From assembly GCF_963259705.1 (NCBI RefSeq), contig NC_081840.1:150658282-150722281 (forward strand): a stretch of 64,000 bases of DNA, in the 5' to 3' direction. Positions within the stretch are counted from its first letter, which is position 1; the number at the start of each line of letters is the position of its first letter. Source of the stretch: Myotis daubentonii (taxonomy: Eukaryota; Chordata; Mammalia; Chiroptera; Vespertilionidae). Made by a program: the position numbers and the translations under genes. Under the pieces are notes generated by a model. It made no database searches. It saw nothing but the letters and a program-made list of their open reading frames with translations, and had not been told where the DNA came from. This document shows positions 1 through 11,065 of the stretch, piece by piece.

Positions 1-625
1 TGAATCTTAGAATCAGATTGCGTTTTTTTCTTTTCTTTTCTTTTTTTTCAGAAAAAAAGCTGGTATGTATTTTGATTGAAATAGTGTTGAATTTATTGTT
101 AATTTTGGGAAAGATTGACATCTTAGTAATACTGAGTATTCTAATTATTTAGCATGTTATATGCCTCTATTTATTTTTATGTTTATACTTTCCAATATTT
201 TTGCGGTTTATGTGCAGAGGTCTTTGCACAATTCTCTTTATTATCTCTTTAAGTAGTTTCTAGTTTTAATGCTGGCATACAATTTTAAAATTCTATTTTC
301 CAGTTGTTTGTTGCTAGTGTATAGAAATACTTAAGCATTCCTAGCTGCTGGTATATAAAAATTTGTACACATTTTGACCTTGTTTGCTGTGAACTAATTT
401 AACAACTCTAGTGTATAGTTTAGCTATCTCATGATTTTCTATATAATCAGTCATGCTGTGTGAGAATAAACACAGCCTTTTTTCTTTTCTAAGTTTTATA
501 ATTTTTATTTCTTTTTCTTGGACATGGCACTGGTTAGTATTTGTACAGTGTTGAATATCACAGGTTAAGAGTAGATATTCTTTCTTCTTGATTAATATTC
601 TATCATTAAGTAAAATTTTAGCTGG

Positions 626-676
<51 letters not shown>

Positions 677-1150
677 GACCTTTATTTTGCTGAAGAACTC
701 CCTTTCTATATCTATTTTGAGGAAAATTTCTATTATAAATAATCATTTAAATTTTTTCTAAATGTTTTTTTGCAGCAATTAAAATTATTTTACAGTTTCT
801 TTTTTATCCTATTAATGTTATAGCCTGCATTGGTTAATTTTTGAATGGTGACCATTGCATCCCTGAAAGAAGTGCCATGATAAATTCTCATTTCTATATA
901 TCATCTGACCAGATTTGTTAATGTGTTTGTTTGTTTTTTAACTTTTGAAACTTTATACATGAGTAATATTGTTCTATAATTTGATTTTCTTGTAATGCCC
1001 TTGTACATTTTTGCTATTTTCATAAAAGAAATTGGAAATTATTTGTTTCAATATTTTCTGAAAGAATTTAGAAATATTGGTATTATTTTTTGTTTAAATG
1101 TTTGATGTAATTCACTAATGAGGTCATCCAGGACTGGAGCTTTCAGTGGG
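1..1150 (-). mobile_element. Old L1 ORF2 remnant, minus strand
   Basis: Read on the minus strand this is colinear with a mammalian L1 ORF2 reverse-transcriptase region. Recognisable pieces on the plus strand include the 'ccattgcatccctg' block near 850 and 'gaggtcatccaggactggag' near 1120. No open frame survives. A TG microsatellite sits inside it. The copy is old and both ends are ragged. Confidence 0.8.
628..673. repeat. (TG)n microsatellite
   Basis: About 23 uninterrupted GT/TG dinucleotides lie inside the old L1. Confidence 0.97.
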
Positions 1151-1162
1151 ATTTTAGTTTTC

Positions 1163-1600
1163 TAGAGCCACTGAAACAAGGTTCCACAAGCTGGATGCCT
1201 TAAAACAACAGAAATTTGTTGTCTCATAGTTCCAGAGGCTAAAAGTCTAAGATAACAGTGATGGGAAGCCTGCTGCCTCCACATCCAGGAAAGGGTCCTT
1301 CCTCATTTTTGTTACTGGTAGCTCCAGGCATTTCTTGGTATGTGGCAGCAACTCCAGTCTCGGCCTTCATCTTCTTATGGCCAGCTCCTGTGTTTTTGTC
1401 TTTGCGTCCAACTCTCCTTCTTCTTATAAGAACACAAGTTATATGTGCGTAGGTCCCAGCCTACTCAAGTATAACCTCATCTTAACTTGTCTAATTACAT
1501 CTGTCCTTACTTCTCAATGAGGTCACATTCTAAAGTACTAGGGTTAGGACTTGAACATTTTGTTTTTTTCTGGAGGGAAGTAGTTCAATCCATAACATAG
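1163..1600 (-). mobile_element. MLT1-type MaLR LTR, minus strand
   Basis: On the minus strand the copy opens with TGTTATGGATTGAAC and runs through the usual MLT1 blocks: 'aggtcacattctaa' at about 1511, 'acctcatcttaacttg' at about 1473, and the distal 'cttaaaacaacagaaatt' at about 1200. It is a solitary ERVL-MaLR LTR about 440 bp long. A second copy of the same family and orientation lies at 53.5-53.9 kb. Confidence 0.8.
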
Positions 1601-1624
1601 ATATTTTAAAATTGTATCAATAGA

Positions 1625-2325
1625 ATTTTATTTGTTTTTAGGTATAACTAATATACAAATAAATGGATAAATACAATCTTCTAAAATTGAATCAAGAAGA
1701 AGCAGAAAACCTGATCTATAACAACTCATGAAACTGAAGCACTAATCAAAATACTCCCAGAAACAAAAGCCCTGGTCTGGATGGCTTCACAGGGGAGTTT
1801 TACCAAATATTCAAAGAAGAACTAACACCTATCCTCCTCAAACTATTCCAAAAAATCCAAGAGGAAGGAACACTTCCAAGCTCTTTTTATGAGGCCAGCA
1901 TTATCCTAATTTCAAAACCAAATAAAGACCCTACAAAGAAAGTGGATTACGGACCAATATCCCTGATGAACGTAGATGCTAAAATCCTCAATGATATATT
2001 AACAAATTGGATCCAGCGATATATTAAAAATATCATACGCCATGATCAAGTAGGATTTATTCCAGGGATGCATGGCTGGTACAATATTAGCAAATAAAAA
2101 AATAATGTGATCCATCACATAAACAAATTGAAAGACAAAAATCACATGATCATATCAATAGATGCAGAAAAAGCATTCATGACAGTCCAACACCCATTTT
2201 TGATAAAAAAAAAAAAAAAATCTCAACAAAGTGAGAATAGAGGGATCATACCTCAACATCATAAAGGCCATATATATCAGACCTACAGCCAGCATCATAC
2301 TCAATGGGAAAAAACTAAAATACTA
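1625..2325 (+). mobile_element. L1 ORF2 fragment (reverse-transcriptase region)
   Basis: Plus-strand L1 ORF2, from 'cagaaacaaaagccctggtctggatgg' (about 1760) through 'ggatttattccagggatgcatggctggt' (about 2055) to 'atgggaaaaaactaaa' (2303). Both ends are truncated. The frame is broken by stops and by a run of about 16 A at 2205-2220, where the normal sequence is a shorter A-rich stretch. It is dead. Confidence 0.88.
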
Positions 2326-3222
2326 GTGAGAAGAGACTTAGGTAATGGTGTCAAGCCTGAGGATGCATGAACCTAGACAGAAATTCGCCATAATCACCCT
2401 TGCCTTGATGCCCATCCATATCTTGCTCTGCTCCTGTGCAGTTTGAAATTTTCTGATATCTTTTCTGGAATCAGTTCTCTGGGTTTGGCCTTCACTCCCC
2501 ACTCCAATGAGCATCAAGCTATATCATAGTTAGGTGTCAAGAGAAAAACCAGGTGATTCACACCAATTGATTACACTGCAAGATTATTGATTCTGTATTT
2601 TATAAAAGAATACTAATGACTAATTGGTCAGATTTAAAAGAATACATATTAAATAAAATAGCGCTAGGCACTAAACTAGTGTCATGTGTTTCCATTTTTA
2701 GTGCTCAGAGTCCTTGTGAAAGAGATATAAATATACATACTCTTTCCACAGTGTAGAAGCAAATTCAGGACATATGTGGTGGGAGGCTGGCAGGGGGGAT
2801 CTGTCTTCTGCCCATCAATTACATTACTTGGATGGGCTACACAAAAGACCTCTCTCTTACCCCAAAGCATGTTGATGCCACATGTCTTTCTTATCCTCAA
2901 GGACAGAATCCAATTCACCCCCTCAAGTAATTAAATTTGCCCTTCTTGCAGATAAGAATAATGAGGAGTAAGAATTTGACATATACCATAGTATATACCA
3001 ATTACAAATTTAACAAATTAGAAATTATAGAAAAGCTAAAATTATTTTCAAATAATGAACCATACAGGATATGAGTATGAATTGAAAGAATAACTAAATA
3101 AAACACAAAATTTAAATGTCATAAGCAGAGCTACCCATAAGAATAAAAAATTGTTAGTTCAAATGCTAAACATAAGGTAAAATTATTTTGTTCTTGAAGT
3201 TCTTTGTAAAAAAAAAGTTGTG
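2326..3222. other. No gene or recognisable repeat
   Basis: AT-rich, with no open frame above about 80 codons and no repeat family I can name. It is presumably old degraded sequence. Confidence 0.5.
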
Positions 3223-3445
3223 AGCCCTGGCTCGTTTTCCTCCTTGGTTTGAATGTTGGCCCTCAGACCAAAGGGTCACAGTTTCGATTCCTGGTCAAGG
3301 GCATGTACCTCATTTACTGGCTCCTTCCCAGCCCTGACCTGGAGACAATCAATAGATGGGTCTCCCTCACATTGATGTTTCTCTCTCTCTCCCTCCCCCA
3401 TCCTTCCTCTCCTCCACTCTCTCTCTTAAAAAAAATCAATGGGGA
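3223..3445 (+). mobile_element. Ves SINE, diverged
   Basis: A tRNA-derived bat SINE. The head is 'gagccctggct', the box-B-like motif near 3283 is 'agtttcgattcctgg', followed by 'tcaagggcatgtacct' and a CT-rich tail domain with 'gatgtttctctctctc', ending in an A-rich tail. It is more diverged than the copy at 54.8 kb. Confidence 0.85.
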
Positions 3446-4051
3446 TAATATCCTTGGATGGAAATTTTTTTTAAAAGTGAGTTTTTTAGTACCTTTTTGA
3501 AGCTACTCAACTTTAAAAAACTGAGAGAACTCAATTCAACAGAACTTTATTGTATATTTGCTCAGTACAACATCCTGTGTTAGTTACTTTGAAGTGCATT
3601 GTTTTTCCCTTAAGTTGCTTTCTGCAATGAAAATCTCTAAAGCAGGAGCAGCAAATTCAAAGTTCTTAGGTCATGCAGGTGAAATCAAGGTGGGGGTGTA
3701 ACACCACATGAAGTGGTTGGAAACCATCAAAGGGGATAAGCTGTGAGCTAGTCAGCTCTAGCTCATTATTGCCATGCACAAAAATAGCCTCCATGTTGTC
3801 AGATCTTGGCATGATTTATAAGAGTATTTTTATGTGAAATATGATTTTTAACTATTGACAATTTTTTAAAATTAAATGCCAAAAAATATGCTTGCAGGAT
3901 GAGTAGCACATATAGGATAAAAAAAAATTAAAATCACAACTTTAAAGCATATGCTTGGAATATTCAGCTCATTTCAATGAGAATAATTAATCAATCCCTT
4001 TTCAAGCCCTGCCCTTCAATTAAAAATGATCTATATCTATGTTACCAGATC
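3446..4051. other. No gene or recognisable repeat
   Basis: AT-rich unique-looking sequence with no supported feature. Confidence 0.5.
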
Positions 4052-4087
4052 TTCTATGGATTGAATGTACCTTCCCCAAGTCCTAAT

Positions 4088-4144
4088 GAATTTGGGAAGT
4101 CTTAATCCATTGGGGAAGTCCTAATCCATTGGGGAAGTCCTAAT
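4088..4144. repeat. Three tandem 19-bp units inside the MaLR LTR
   Basis: Units at 4088-4106, 4107-4125 and 4126-4144 share the core TTGGGGAAGTCCTAAT. The last two are identical. Confidence 0.9.
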
Positions 4145-4372
4145 GTTGAGGTATTAATTCCCAGTGTAAGAGTATTTGGATGTGGGATCTTTGGGAAGTG
4201 ATGAGGTTATGAGGACAGAGTCCTCATAAATATAATTAGTGCAATTATAAAAGCCATGTGAGGCCACAGTGAGAAGACAGCCAGCTGAAAGCCAAGAAGA
4301 GAATTTTCATCAAGAACCCTGCCATAATCTTGGACTTCCATACTCCAAAACTGTGAGAAATAAATTTCTATC

Positions 4373-4762
4373 TGTAGGGCACGGCTATAGGGTTAAGCCT
4401 CGGACTGACCTGTTGGCACAGCCACAAACAAGTCCCAGCTTAGAGGGCACAGTCCTCTTAGCATAATTAGGCTTGACCTTATGACCCTCCCTATATCTTA
4501 TCTGGGTAGCTAATGGGCTGTGGGAGGTGCAGCAAGTGCTGCCAAAACAACTGAAACTCACAAGAACATTGTAACTATGGTGACCACTACCTTATTTACC
4601 TCTGGCTGTAAAATAAAGGCTCAGCTTGCTGTCTGGATCTCTCTCTGTGGCCTTAGCCAGGCACAGGAAGATCCAAGACCCAGCTTATTCTCTTTGTCAT
4701 TTCTTCATCCCTTCACCGCCCTCACTCAGGCTTTCGGAACCCTTGGCTGAGCTCCCTCGGCA
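4373..4762 (+). mobile_element. Solo LTR nested in the MaLR LTR
   Basis: A 390-bp block starting TGTAGGGC and ending CTCGGCA interrupts an otherwise continuous MaLR LTR. The flanks TATC and CATC fit a 4-bp target duplication with one change, as in class I ERVs. AATAAA near 4612 fits a polyadenylation signal for plus orientation. There is no internal coding region, so this is a recombined solo LTR. The family is not identified. Confidence 0.65.
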
Positions 4763-4819
4763 CATCTATTGTTTAAGCCACGCAGTCTGTGGTATATTTT
4801 TATGACTGCCCAAGCTGAA

Positions 4820-5065
4820 TTAACCAGTTAACTGCCACACGTCCAAAATGGGATGATATTGGAATTTCTTCCATATGCGCTGGAATATTTACGAATTTAA
4901 GTTACCATAATTTTCTTTAAAAACCCAGAGATGTCACTAACAAGTCAGATTTTAAAATTGGGCGACCAGAGTTGATATGTGAGGTTTGCAGCTATAGAGG
5001 CGCGTGGCGTGTGGGGAAGGTCTGCCACTTACATCTATAGACGCTTATGGCACACAATAGGTTAA
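4820..5065. mobile_element. piggyBac-like MITE with TTAA target duplication
   Basis: A 246-bp block bounded by TTAA on both sides (4820-4823 and 5062-5065). The ends form imperfect inverted repeats: TTAACC then TGCCAcacGTC on the left, and on the reverse strand of the right TTAACC then TGCCATAAGCGTC. Subterminal 'ctatagaggcg' and 'ctatagacgc' repeat each other. Removing the block and one TTAA restores the continuous 3' end of the host MaLR LTR, which supports a precise TTAA insertion. There is no transposase. Confidence 0.65.
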
Positions 5066-5069
5066 GACA

Positions 5070-5758
5070 AGCTCAAAAGAAAAATAATAAATTGTTTTAT
5101 ATCTTCATCTTACTTTTTACTCAGCAACATTTGCCAAGCATGACTATTTCTTCTTCATAATAACATAGTCTTAAACTTGTATCGCAATATGTTAACAACC
5201 CCATACCAGTCTCCTATGTAGCTTTATCATTCTGAATGATGTTAAGTTGTGGGTGTTACTTATTTTTGTATCTCCAATCTAAATGGCTCTTATTTGTCTC
5301 ACACCCACATATCCACTTGGATGTGGGCCCCGCGGTGGGTCGGGGGTGTCAGTGTCTTGTCCCTTGGTGTTCCTCTAATCTTATTTCTACTTCAGCCAGT
5401 TCGATTGCAACAAATGGTGTCAGTGGCCTAATCTACTCACTTGTGCAAGGTATAAATCTGAGATTTATCCTTGACAACCACCTCTCCATATGTCAATTTT
5501 TATACATTTTTACTGTAGCCACATTAACCCTACCTACCATCATCTTTCACCTCGATTACTAAAAAAAAAAGCCTCCTGATGTGATTCCTTGAATTAATTC
5601 TTGCTCATTCTCATAGTACAAACAAATATCTTTAAAATTATAAATATTATCATGCATTCTCTACTTTAAAACCTTCAATGTTTTTCTAGGACCTTTAAGT
5701 AAAATTTAAAATTCTTATAATGGACCAAGCAGTTCTGAATTATCTAGCACTTGCTGAT
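5070..5758. other. No gene or recognisable repeat
   Basis: Mostly AT-rich, with a short GC-rich patch near 5320-5350. Open frames here (up to about 108 codons at 5236-5562) resemble nothing I know and lack gene context. Confidence 0.5.
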
Positions 5759-5810
5759 GGTTAGTTAAGGTTAGAGTTAGGGTTAGGGTTAGGGTTAGAG
5801 TTAGGGTAGG
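5759..5810 (+). repeat. Short interstitial telomere-like array
   Basis: Six contiguous hexamers occupy 5771-5806, in the order TTAGAG, TTAGGG x3, TTAGAG, TTAGGG. Degenerate half-units flank them (TTAGTTAAGG before, TAGG after). The array abuts the broken 3' edge of an L1 fragment. Confidence 0.9.
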
Positions 5811-6188
5811 AATATTAAAATATCCCTTACTAGGAATATGCTACTGTGCCTCTCTCTCCTTTTATGTTCATCAATATTAGTTTCCTTTATTTAGATGTTC
5901 CTATATTGGGTGCATAAATGCTTACAAAGGTTATATTCTCTTGTGGAATTTCTTTCTTTATGATCATGTAATGTCATAGTGTCCTATTATAGCCTTTGTT
6001 TTAAAGTATATTTTGTCGTATAAAAGTATTGCTACCCCAGCTTTTTAAAATTTGCATTTACTGAAATTTTTTTCCACCCCTTTACTTTCAGTCCCTGTGT
6101 GTGTCATTATCTGAAGTGGGTCCCTTGTGGGAAGCATACAAGGTGGGGAAAAGTAGGTTTACAGTTGTTCATATGGAAAATAATATAA

Positions 6189-6474
6189 TCCTATATAATT
6201 AAAGGCTAATATGCAAATTGTCCCCTTGACCAGGAGTTCAACCAGTAGTTTGACCTGGAGTTCGACCAGGGGGCAGGGTTGGCTGGCCAACAGCCCACAG
6301 CCCCTCCCCACAGCTGGCCCGGCACCCTGACAGCCCCCCCCCACCATAATCAGGGGTGGAGCCGGCCCATCAACCACCCGCAGCTGCTACCCTGGGCTGA
6401 CCCACCCAACCGGCCCCCATCGGGGCGGCAGGCTGGAACCCACCAGTGCACGAATTCATGCATCAGGGCTCTAC
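6189..6474 (+). mobile_element. HeliBat-type non-autonomous Helitron (A)
   Basis: The 5' end is TCCTATATAATTAAAGGCTA, followed by 'atatgcaaattgtccccttg'. The 3' end is 'gtgcacgaattcatgcatca' then GGGCTCTAC, a diverged form of the family hairpin and CTAG end. There is no Rep/helicase. The interior is GC-rich, and the same subfamily occurs on the minus strand at 27,145-27,421. Confidence 0.88.
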
Positions 6475-6482
6475 TAATCCTA

Positions 6483-7137
6483 TCCTATATAATAAAAGGC
6501 CAGCCACCATAAGCATAATGACCAGAATGACCAGAACCACCACAGCCCCTAGCCAGGCTGTCCCTGCCCCCAAGCAAGTGGTTAGGTGTGGTCAGGCAAG
6601 CAGGCAGAGTGGTTAGGGGTGATCAGGTAGGCAGGCCAGAGGTTAGGGGCAATCAGGTAGGCAGATGGCCACTCACAGAGCTGGTCTTGCCCCCGAGCAA
6701 GTAGTTAGGGGTGATCAGGTAGGCAGGCAAGTTGTTAGGGGTGATCAGGTAGGCAGACGGCCCCTTGTGGGGCTGGCCCCAACTCCAGCAAAGAAAGAGG
6801 GAGACCCAGGCCATCGGCGGTGACTCTGTGGTAGGTATGTGGCTGGTTAGCGATCACCTCGCAGAGAGAGGCCCAGGCCAGCCACGCCATTGCACCCCAC
6901 ACTTGCCACCTGCAGAGAGAGGCCATTGGTGCCAGGGGAGGGGGAAGCACCACACAAATGGCAAGCAGTGGGGGTGGGGCAGTGCCTGCAGCCGGGCGAA
7001 GGAAAGCCCCATAGGCCCTGATCTCAGGCCAGACCTAGGGACTCTACCCCAGGGAACCCAGATTGTGAGAGGGTGCAGGCTGGGCTGAGGGAAGCCCCCC
7101 TCCCGAGTGCATGGATTTTCATGTACTGGGCCTCTAG
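6483..7137 (+). mobile_element. HeliBat-type Helitron (B), 8 bp after Helitron A
   Basis: Starts TCCTATATAATAAAAGGC and ends 'gggcctctag' at 7137, followed by host T. The interior (about 6545-6770) holds degenerate repeats built on 'gttaggggtgatcaggtaggcag'. The 3' hairpin is degraded (gtgcatggattttcatgtac). It lies head to tail with the preceding Helitron, with only TAATCCTA between them. Confidence 0.9.
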
Positions 7138-7880
7138 TTAATAAAGAATAAACTATTTGTTTTACATACTCACAACTGTAAACTTACTTTTTACCCACTT
7201 GTATGTATGAGTCTTATTTTCTTATTTATTCAGCTGCCCTGCATTTTGATTGGAGTATTTAATCCATTTACATTTAAATTTATTATTAATAAGTACATGC
7301 TTATTGCCATTTTATTATTCATATTTATGTCTATTTTTTCTTCTCCTTAAAGAAGTCACTTTAACATTTCTGGCAATACTAGTTTGATAGTGATAAATTC
7401 CTTAAGCTTTTTCTTATCTAGGAAACTCTGTATTGCTCCTTTTTTTCTTAAATAATAACCTTACAAGATAGAATAATCTTGATTATAGTTCCTTGCTTCT
7501 CATCACTTCGAATATTTTTTGCCAATCTCTCTGTCCTGGAAAGTTTCTGTTGAGAAATCAGCTGTCAGTCTAATGGGAGTTTCCTTGTAGATAATTGTCT
7601 TTCTCTTGCTGCTTTTAAAATTCTCTCTTTTCAATCTTTGCCATTTTAATTAATTATGATGAGTCTTTGCATGAGCCTCTTTGGTTCATCTTTTTTGGAA
7701 CTGTTTGCACTTCCTGAATTTTTATGTGTACTTCCTTCTCCAGGTTAGGGAAGTTTTAAGTCATTATTTCTTCAGATAGGTTCTCTATTACTTCTCTCTC
7801 TCTTCTCCTTCTAGTATCCCTCTGATGAGATTGTTGTCATGTTTGATGTTCTCCTAGAGATCCCTTAACCTATCCCCATT

Positions 7881-8181
7881 TAACATTATGCTTAGTGAAA
7901 TAAACCAGTCAGAGAAAGACAATTAAGTAGCATATAATATCACTCATATGTGGAATGTAATGAATAAGCATCTACCAAGCAAAATAGAGACATAGTCATA
8001 GATAGAGAGCAGGAAGACAGCTCTGGTAGGGGCATTCTGGGAGTGTGTAGAAAGATTGAGAAAAGAAAAAACTCATGGACACAGACAACAGTGTGGAGAT
8101 TGCAGAGGGATGGGGAGTGGTTGGGGGGTGGAAGAGGGTTAGGGGGAATAAATGGTGATAGAAAAAATAAATAAATAAAAT
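7881..8181 (+). mobile_element. L1 3' end inserted into the minus-strand L1
   Basis: Starts near 'aacattatgcttagtgaaat' (7881) and includes the usual 'cagtcagagaaagac' and 'tatcactcatatgtgg' blocks. It runs through a G-rich 3' UTR and ends in an A-rich tail of AAAT units (about 8160-8181). It is a 5'-truncated copy, the typical product of target-primed reverse transcription. The older L1 resumes immediately on both sides. Confidence 0.82.
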
Positions 8182-10203
8182 TTTCTTCATGCTGTTCTGA
8201 TGGGGTGTTTTCTGCCACTTTGTCTTTCAAATTTCTGATTTCATCATCTGTTTCATCTAATTCTGTTTTGATTCCTTCTAGTATATTCTTAATTTCATTC
8301 ATTGTAATTTTTGTTTATGACTGTTCTTTTCTACATTTTCTATGATTTTTTTATGTTTACTATCTTTTATTTTTTCAGTTCTCACTAAATTTCTTGAGCA
8401 TTCTTATAACCAGTGTTTTGAACTTTGCATTCAATAGATTGCTTGCTTCCACTTCATTTCATCCTTTTTCTGGAGATTTCTCCTGTTCTTTCATTTGGGA
8501 CATGTTTCTCTATCTCCTCATTTTGGTTGCTTCTCTGTGTTTATTTCTACGTATGAAGTAGGTCTGCTACATCTTCCAGTTTGTAAGGTGAGCCTTATGT
8601 CCTCGGTACCTTAGTGGGTCCAGCGGTAGAATCTCCCTGGTCACCTGAGCCAGAGTGTCCCTTGTGTGGGCTGGGTGTGCAGGTGTGATTGACTGTTAGG
8701 CTAACCAGCTGTGAGCATTGGCCAAGACCACAGTGTAGGAGCTGCTGTGCAGGGACTAATCCCATGAAGTGGGATTGGCCACAGCAGGATCTGGTGCGTG
8801 TCATGACTACCCTTCGAGTGTGCCACCTGTTGAGCTAACTAGGTGGTGCCCTGTTGTGGTCTGAAACTGGCCATCATGTGTATTGGTTCTGGTGTCTGTT
8901 GGGAGGGGCTCTGGTGCAGGCCACAGGGTGTGACTGGCTAGGGGCTACCTAATAGGTGCTATAAAGCAATACGATGTTGGTAGCTACCTCTGGTAGGCCT
9001 GGATATGTTTTGGCGAGTCTATACTGAAAATTAAGGCCAGCAGCCACCAGTATTGGGCATGGGGTAGGTCACCAAAAGGCCCAAGACACCCTGAGAGCTG
9101 CCCATAAGATTCAGCTGGTGAACAAGCCTCAGACAGTATGGTAGTTCCATGAGGCCAGGGACTCAGGGAGTCACCAGGTTGGGTGAGCGGTGTTCACCAA
9201 GTTAATTCAGATTCAGATTTAGCACCAGTTTTGAGCCTGAGGCCACTGTTGCAGTGGGGTGGGATCTCAGGGAGCCACCAGAGTGGAATAAATATTTACC
9301 AAACTAATTCAGATTCAGATTTGGCTATGTATGGAGAGGGCTCAACACAGGACCAATGAAGGCTGTCCCTCCAGCCCTTGCCCTGAAGCCAAGTCACACA
9401 AATCAGTTTTTGCCTGTATGTTTCTGCCCATCTCCATTCCCAAGCTTTACCAGAGTTTTGAGTTTTTTAAGAATGACCACAATATGAGCCCAGGCTGGCT
9501 GCTACTGAAAGAGCCTCCCACAGTACATGAGTTGAGTGGGGCAGGGTCTCAGGTAGTGGTCAGGTTGGAGCAAATGGAGCTCATCACAGTAATGCAGATT
9601 CAGATTTGGTTGTGTGTGGGGAGGGCTCAACTCAAGAAAGTTGGTGCTCATCTTATGTGCGAGAGGAAGGCTCAGCAATGGGACAATGGCAGCCGTCCCT
9701 CACCCTAAAGTCACAGAGCTCCATTTCTCCCTGTGTGTTCCTGGAAACCCCACACCACCATCCCTACACTAGACCCAGGGTGAGTTTGTGCCTGAGCTCT
9801 TTGAGGGGACACCTGGGTTTCCAGCAACCCCTGTCTCACCCAGACAGATGGAATCCTCACTGATTTTTCTAACCAGATGTTTTGTGGGCTCCACTTCCCA
9901 ACACTGGAGTTCTGGGCTGGGGTGCCCAGCATGGGGATGAGATCCCTGTTCCTCATGGGTGACCGCTGCAGCTGAGATATCCCTCCAGATTATCAACTAC
10001 CACATGTGGGTGTGAGGCCAGCCTGTTTTGTGTGTCTGCTACTTCTACCAGTCTTGTTGTAGCTTCTTCTTTATATCCTTAGTTATAGGACTTCTGTTTA
10101 GCTAGTCTTCAGAATAATTCTATAATTTAGTTGTAATTTTGATGTGGTCATGAGAGGAGGTGAATACAGTGTCTACTTATTCTGCCATCTTTACCAGAAC
10201 CCC

Positions 10204-10815
10204 CTTAAAGATGTTTAAAATGTAATACTATGGCTGCATTTTTTAAAAATTCTAGTGAGTAGATGTGGGCTGATTCCAAATAAATCTTCTAGCCAGTACC
10301 AGTCTCAACCAGCTGTCAAGTCAGAAACAAGTACAACCTGTTGTCATTATGTTATATGTTTTGCCTAGAAATCATTTAAGAAGAGTAAATTTGCTGCCAG
10401 ACCACACTTAATGCATTCCTAATGTGCAATGAGACTATGCACCTTCAGGCCTGCTAAGATTTCTATTTAACATGATCACAAAGGGCTTTTCAAATGTAGA
10501 CAAGTATAAAAAATGAGCATATGGAGAAAAATCAGAAAGTGCACAAGAATTAATCATTATGAGAGCTAGACAGTGCATTCTTTTAATAAAATATAAGAGG
10601 CTCAATGAGCACTGTAACCAGAGTATTCAAACACGGTGTCTGAGCCAAAAGCCTCATCACTGATATAAATTTTGATAAAACAAGGTGAATTTGGGAATTT
10701 AGTCTATATCAATTAACAATAACAACAGCAACATTAACAACAGCAAAATAATTTGTTGCTATAAGCATTCTTATCGGCCTAGTGTACACATATATATACA
10801 TACTGGGATCGATGT
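10204..10815. other. No gene or recognisable repeat
   Basis: AT-rich, with no supported feature. Confidence 0.5.
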
Positions 10816-11065
10816 ACATGAATACTTAAGCAACATTGCAAGAACAAAAACTTGGCAATGACTTAAATTATCATTAATAAAAAGAATGGTGACATGAATT
10901 ATGAAGTATTTACAATAATGAAACATATCTGTGCATTTAGCTGGAGAGATGCCCATAAAATAATGTAAATTAAGTGAAAGAAAATTGGTGTGTATAACAC
11001 AACCTCATTTTGGTAAATAAAATGTTTAGTATAAATATAAATGTGTTCAAGGGTAACTGTTTTCC
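10816..11065 (+). mobile_element. Degenerate L1 3' region
   Basis: Resembles an old L1 3' end: 'acttaaattatcattaataa', 'ggagagatgcccataaaata', then 'ttaagtgaaagaaaattggt'. It is highly diverged. Confidence 0.5.

Larger units (their letters stand above)
4052..5069 (+). mobile_element. MaLR (MST/MLT1-class) LTR interrupted by two insertions
   Basis: The LTR begins at about 4052 (CTATGGATTGAATG). It runs through 'atgaggttatgaggacagag' (4201) and 'gaggccacagtgagaagac' (4260) to 'aactgtgagaaataaatttct' (4350). It then resumes after an insertion at 'ttgtttaagccac' (4770), is broken again at a TTAA, and ends in GACA at 5069. The flanks AGATC and AGCTC match at 4 of 5 bases and may be the eroded 5-bp target duplication. 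Three tandem 19-bp units occupy 4088-4144. Confidence 0.8.
6139..7201. mobile_element. mariner-type MITE split by two Helitrons
   Basis: The left part is 6139-6188 and the right part 7138-7201. Terminal inverted repeats of about 30 bp match closely: CAAGGTGGGGAAAAGTAGGT on the left, and CAAGTGGGTAAAAAGTAAGT on the right read in reverse. TA dinucleotides flank both ends (6137-6138 and 7202-7203), the Tc1/mariner signature. A nearly intact relative lies at 39,219-39,354. Confidence 0.85.
5813..10203 (-). mobile_element. L1 with 5' end, minus strand, broken by nested insertions
   Basis: On the minus strand the element opens at about 10,203 with the motif seen on the plus strand as 'ctgccatctttaccagaa'. 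It runs through a GC-rich 5' UTR (about 10,200-8,560), an ORF1-region remnant (about 8,560-7,200), and stops in the early ORF2 region at about 5,813 ('ttgctaccccagcttttt' near 6,030). It is interrupted by the mariner MITE plus Helitrons (6139-7201) and by an L1 3' end (7881-8181). No intact frame remains. The 3' half is missing. Confidence 0.75.

Noticed and set aside
5236..5562. 108-codon open frame
   Set aside because: No recognisable domain, weak codon structure and no splice or promoter context.
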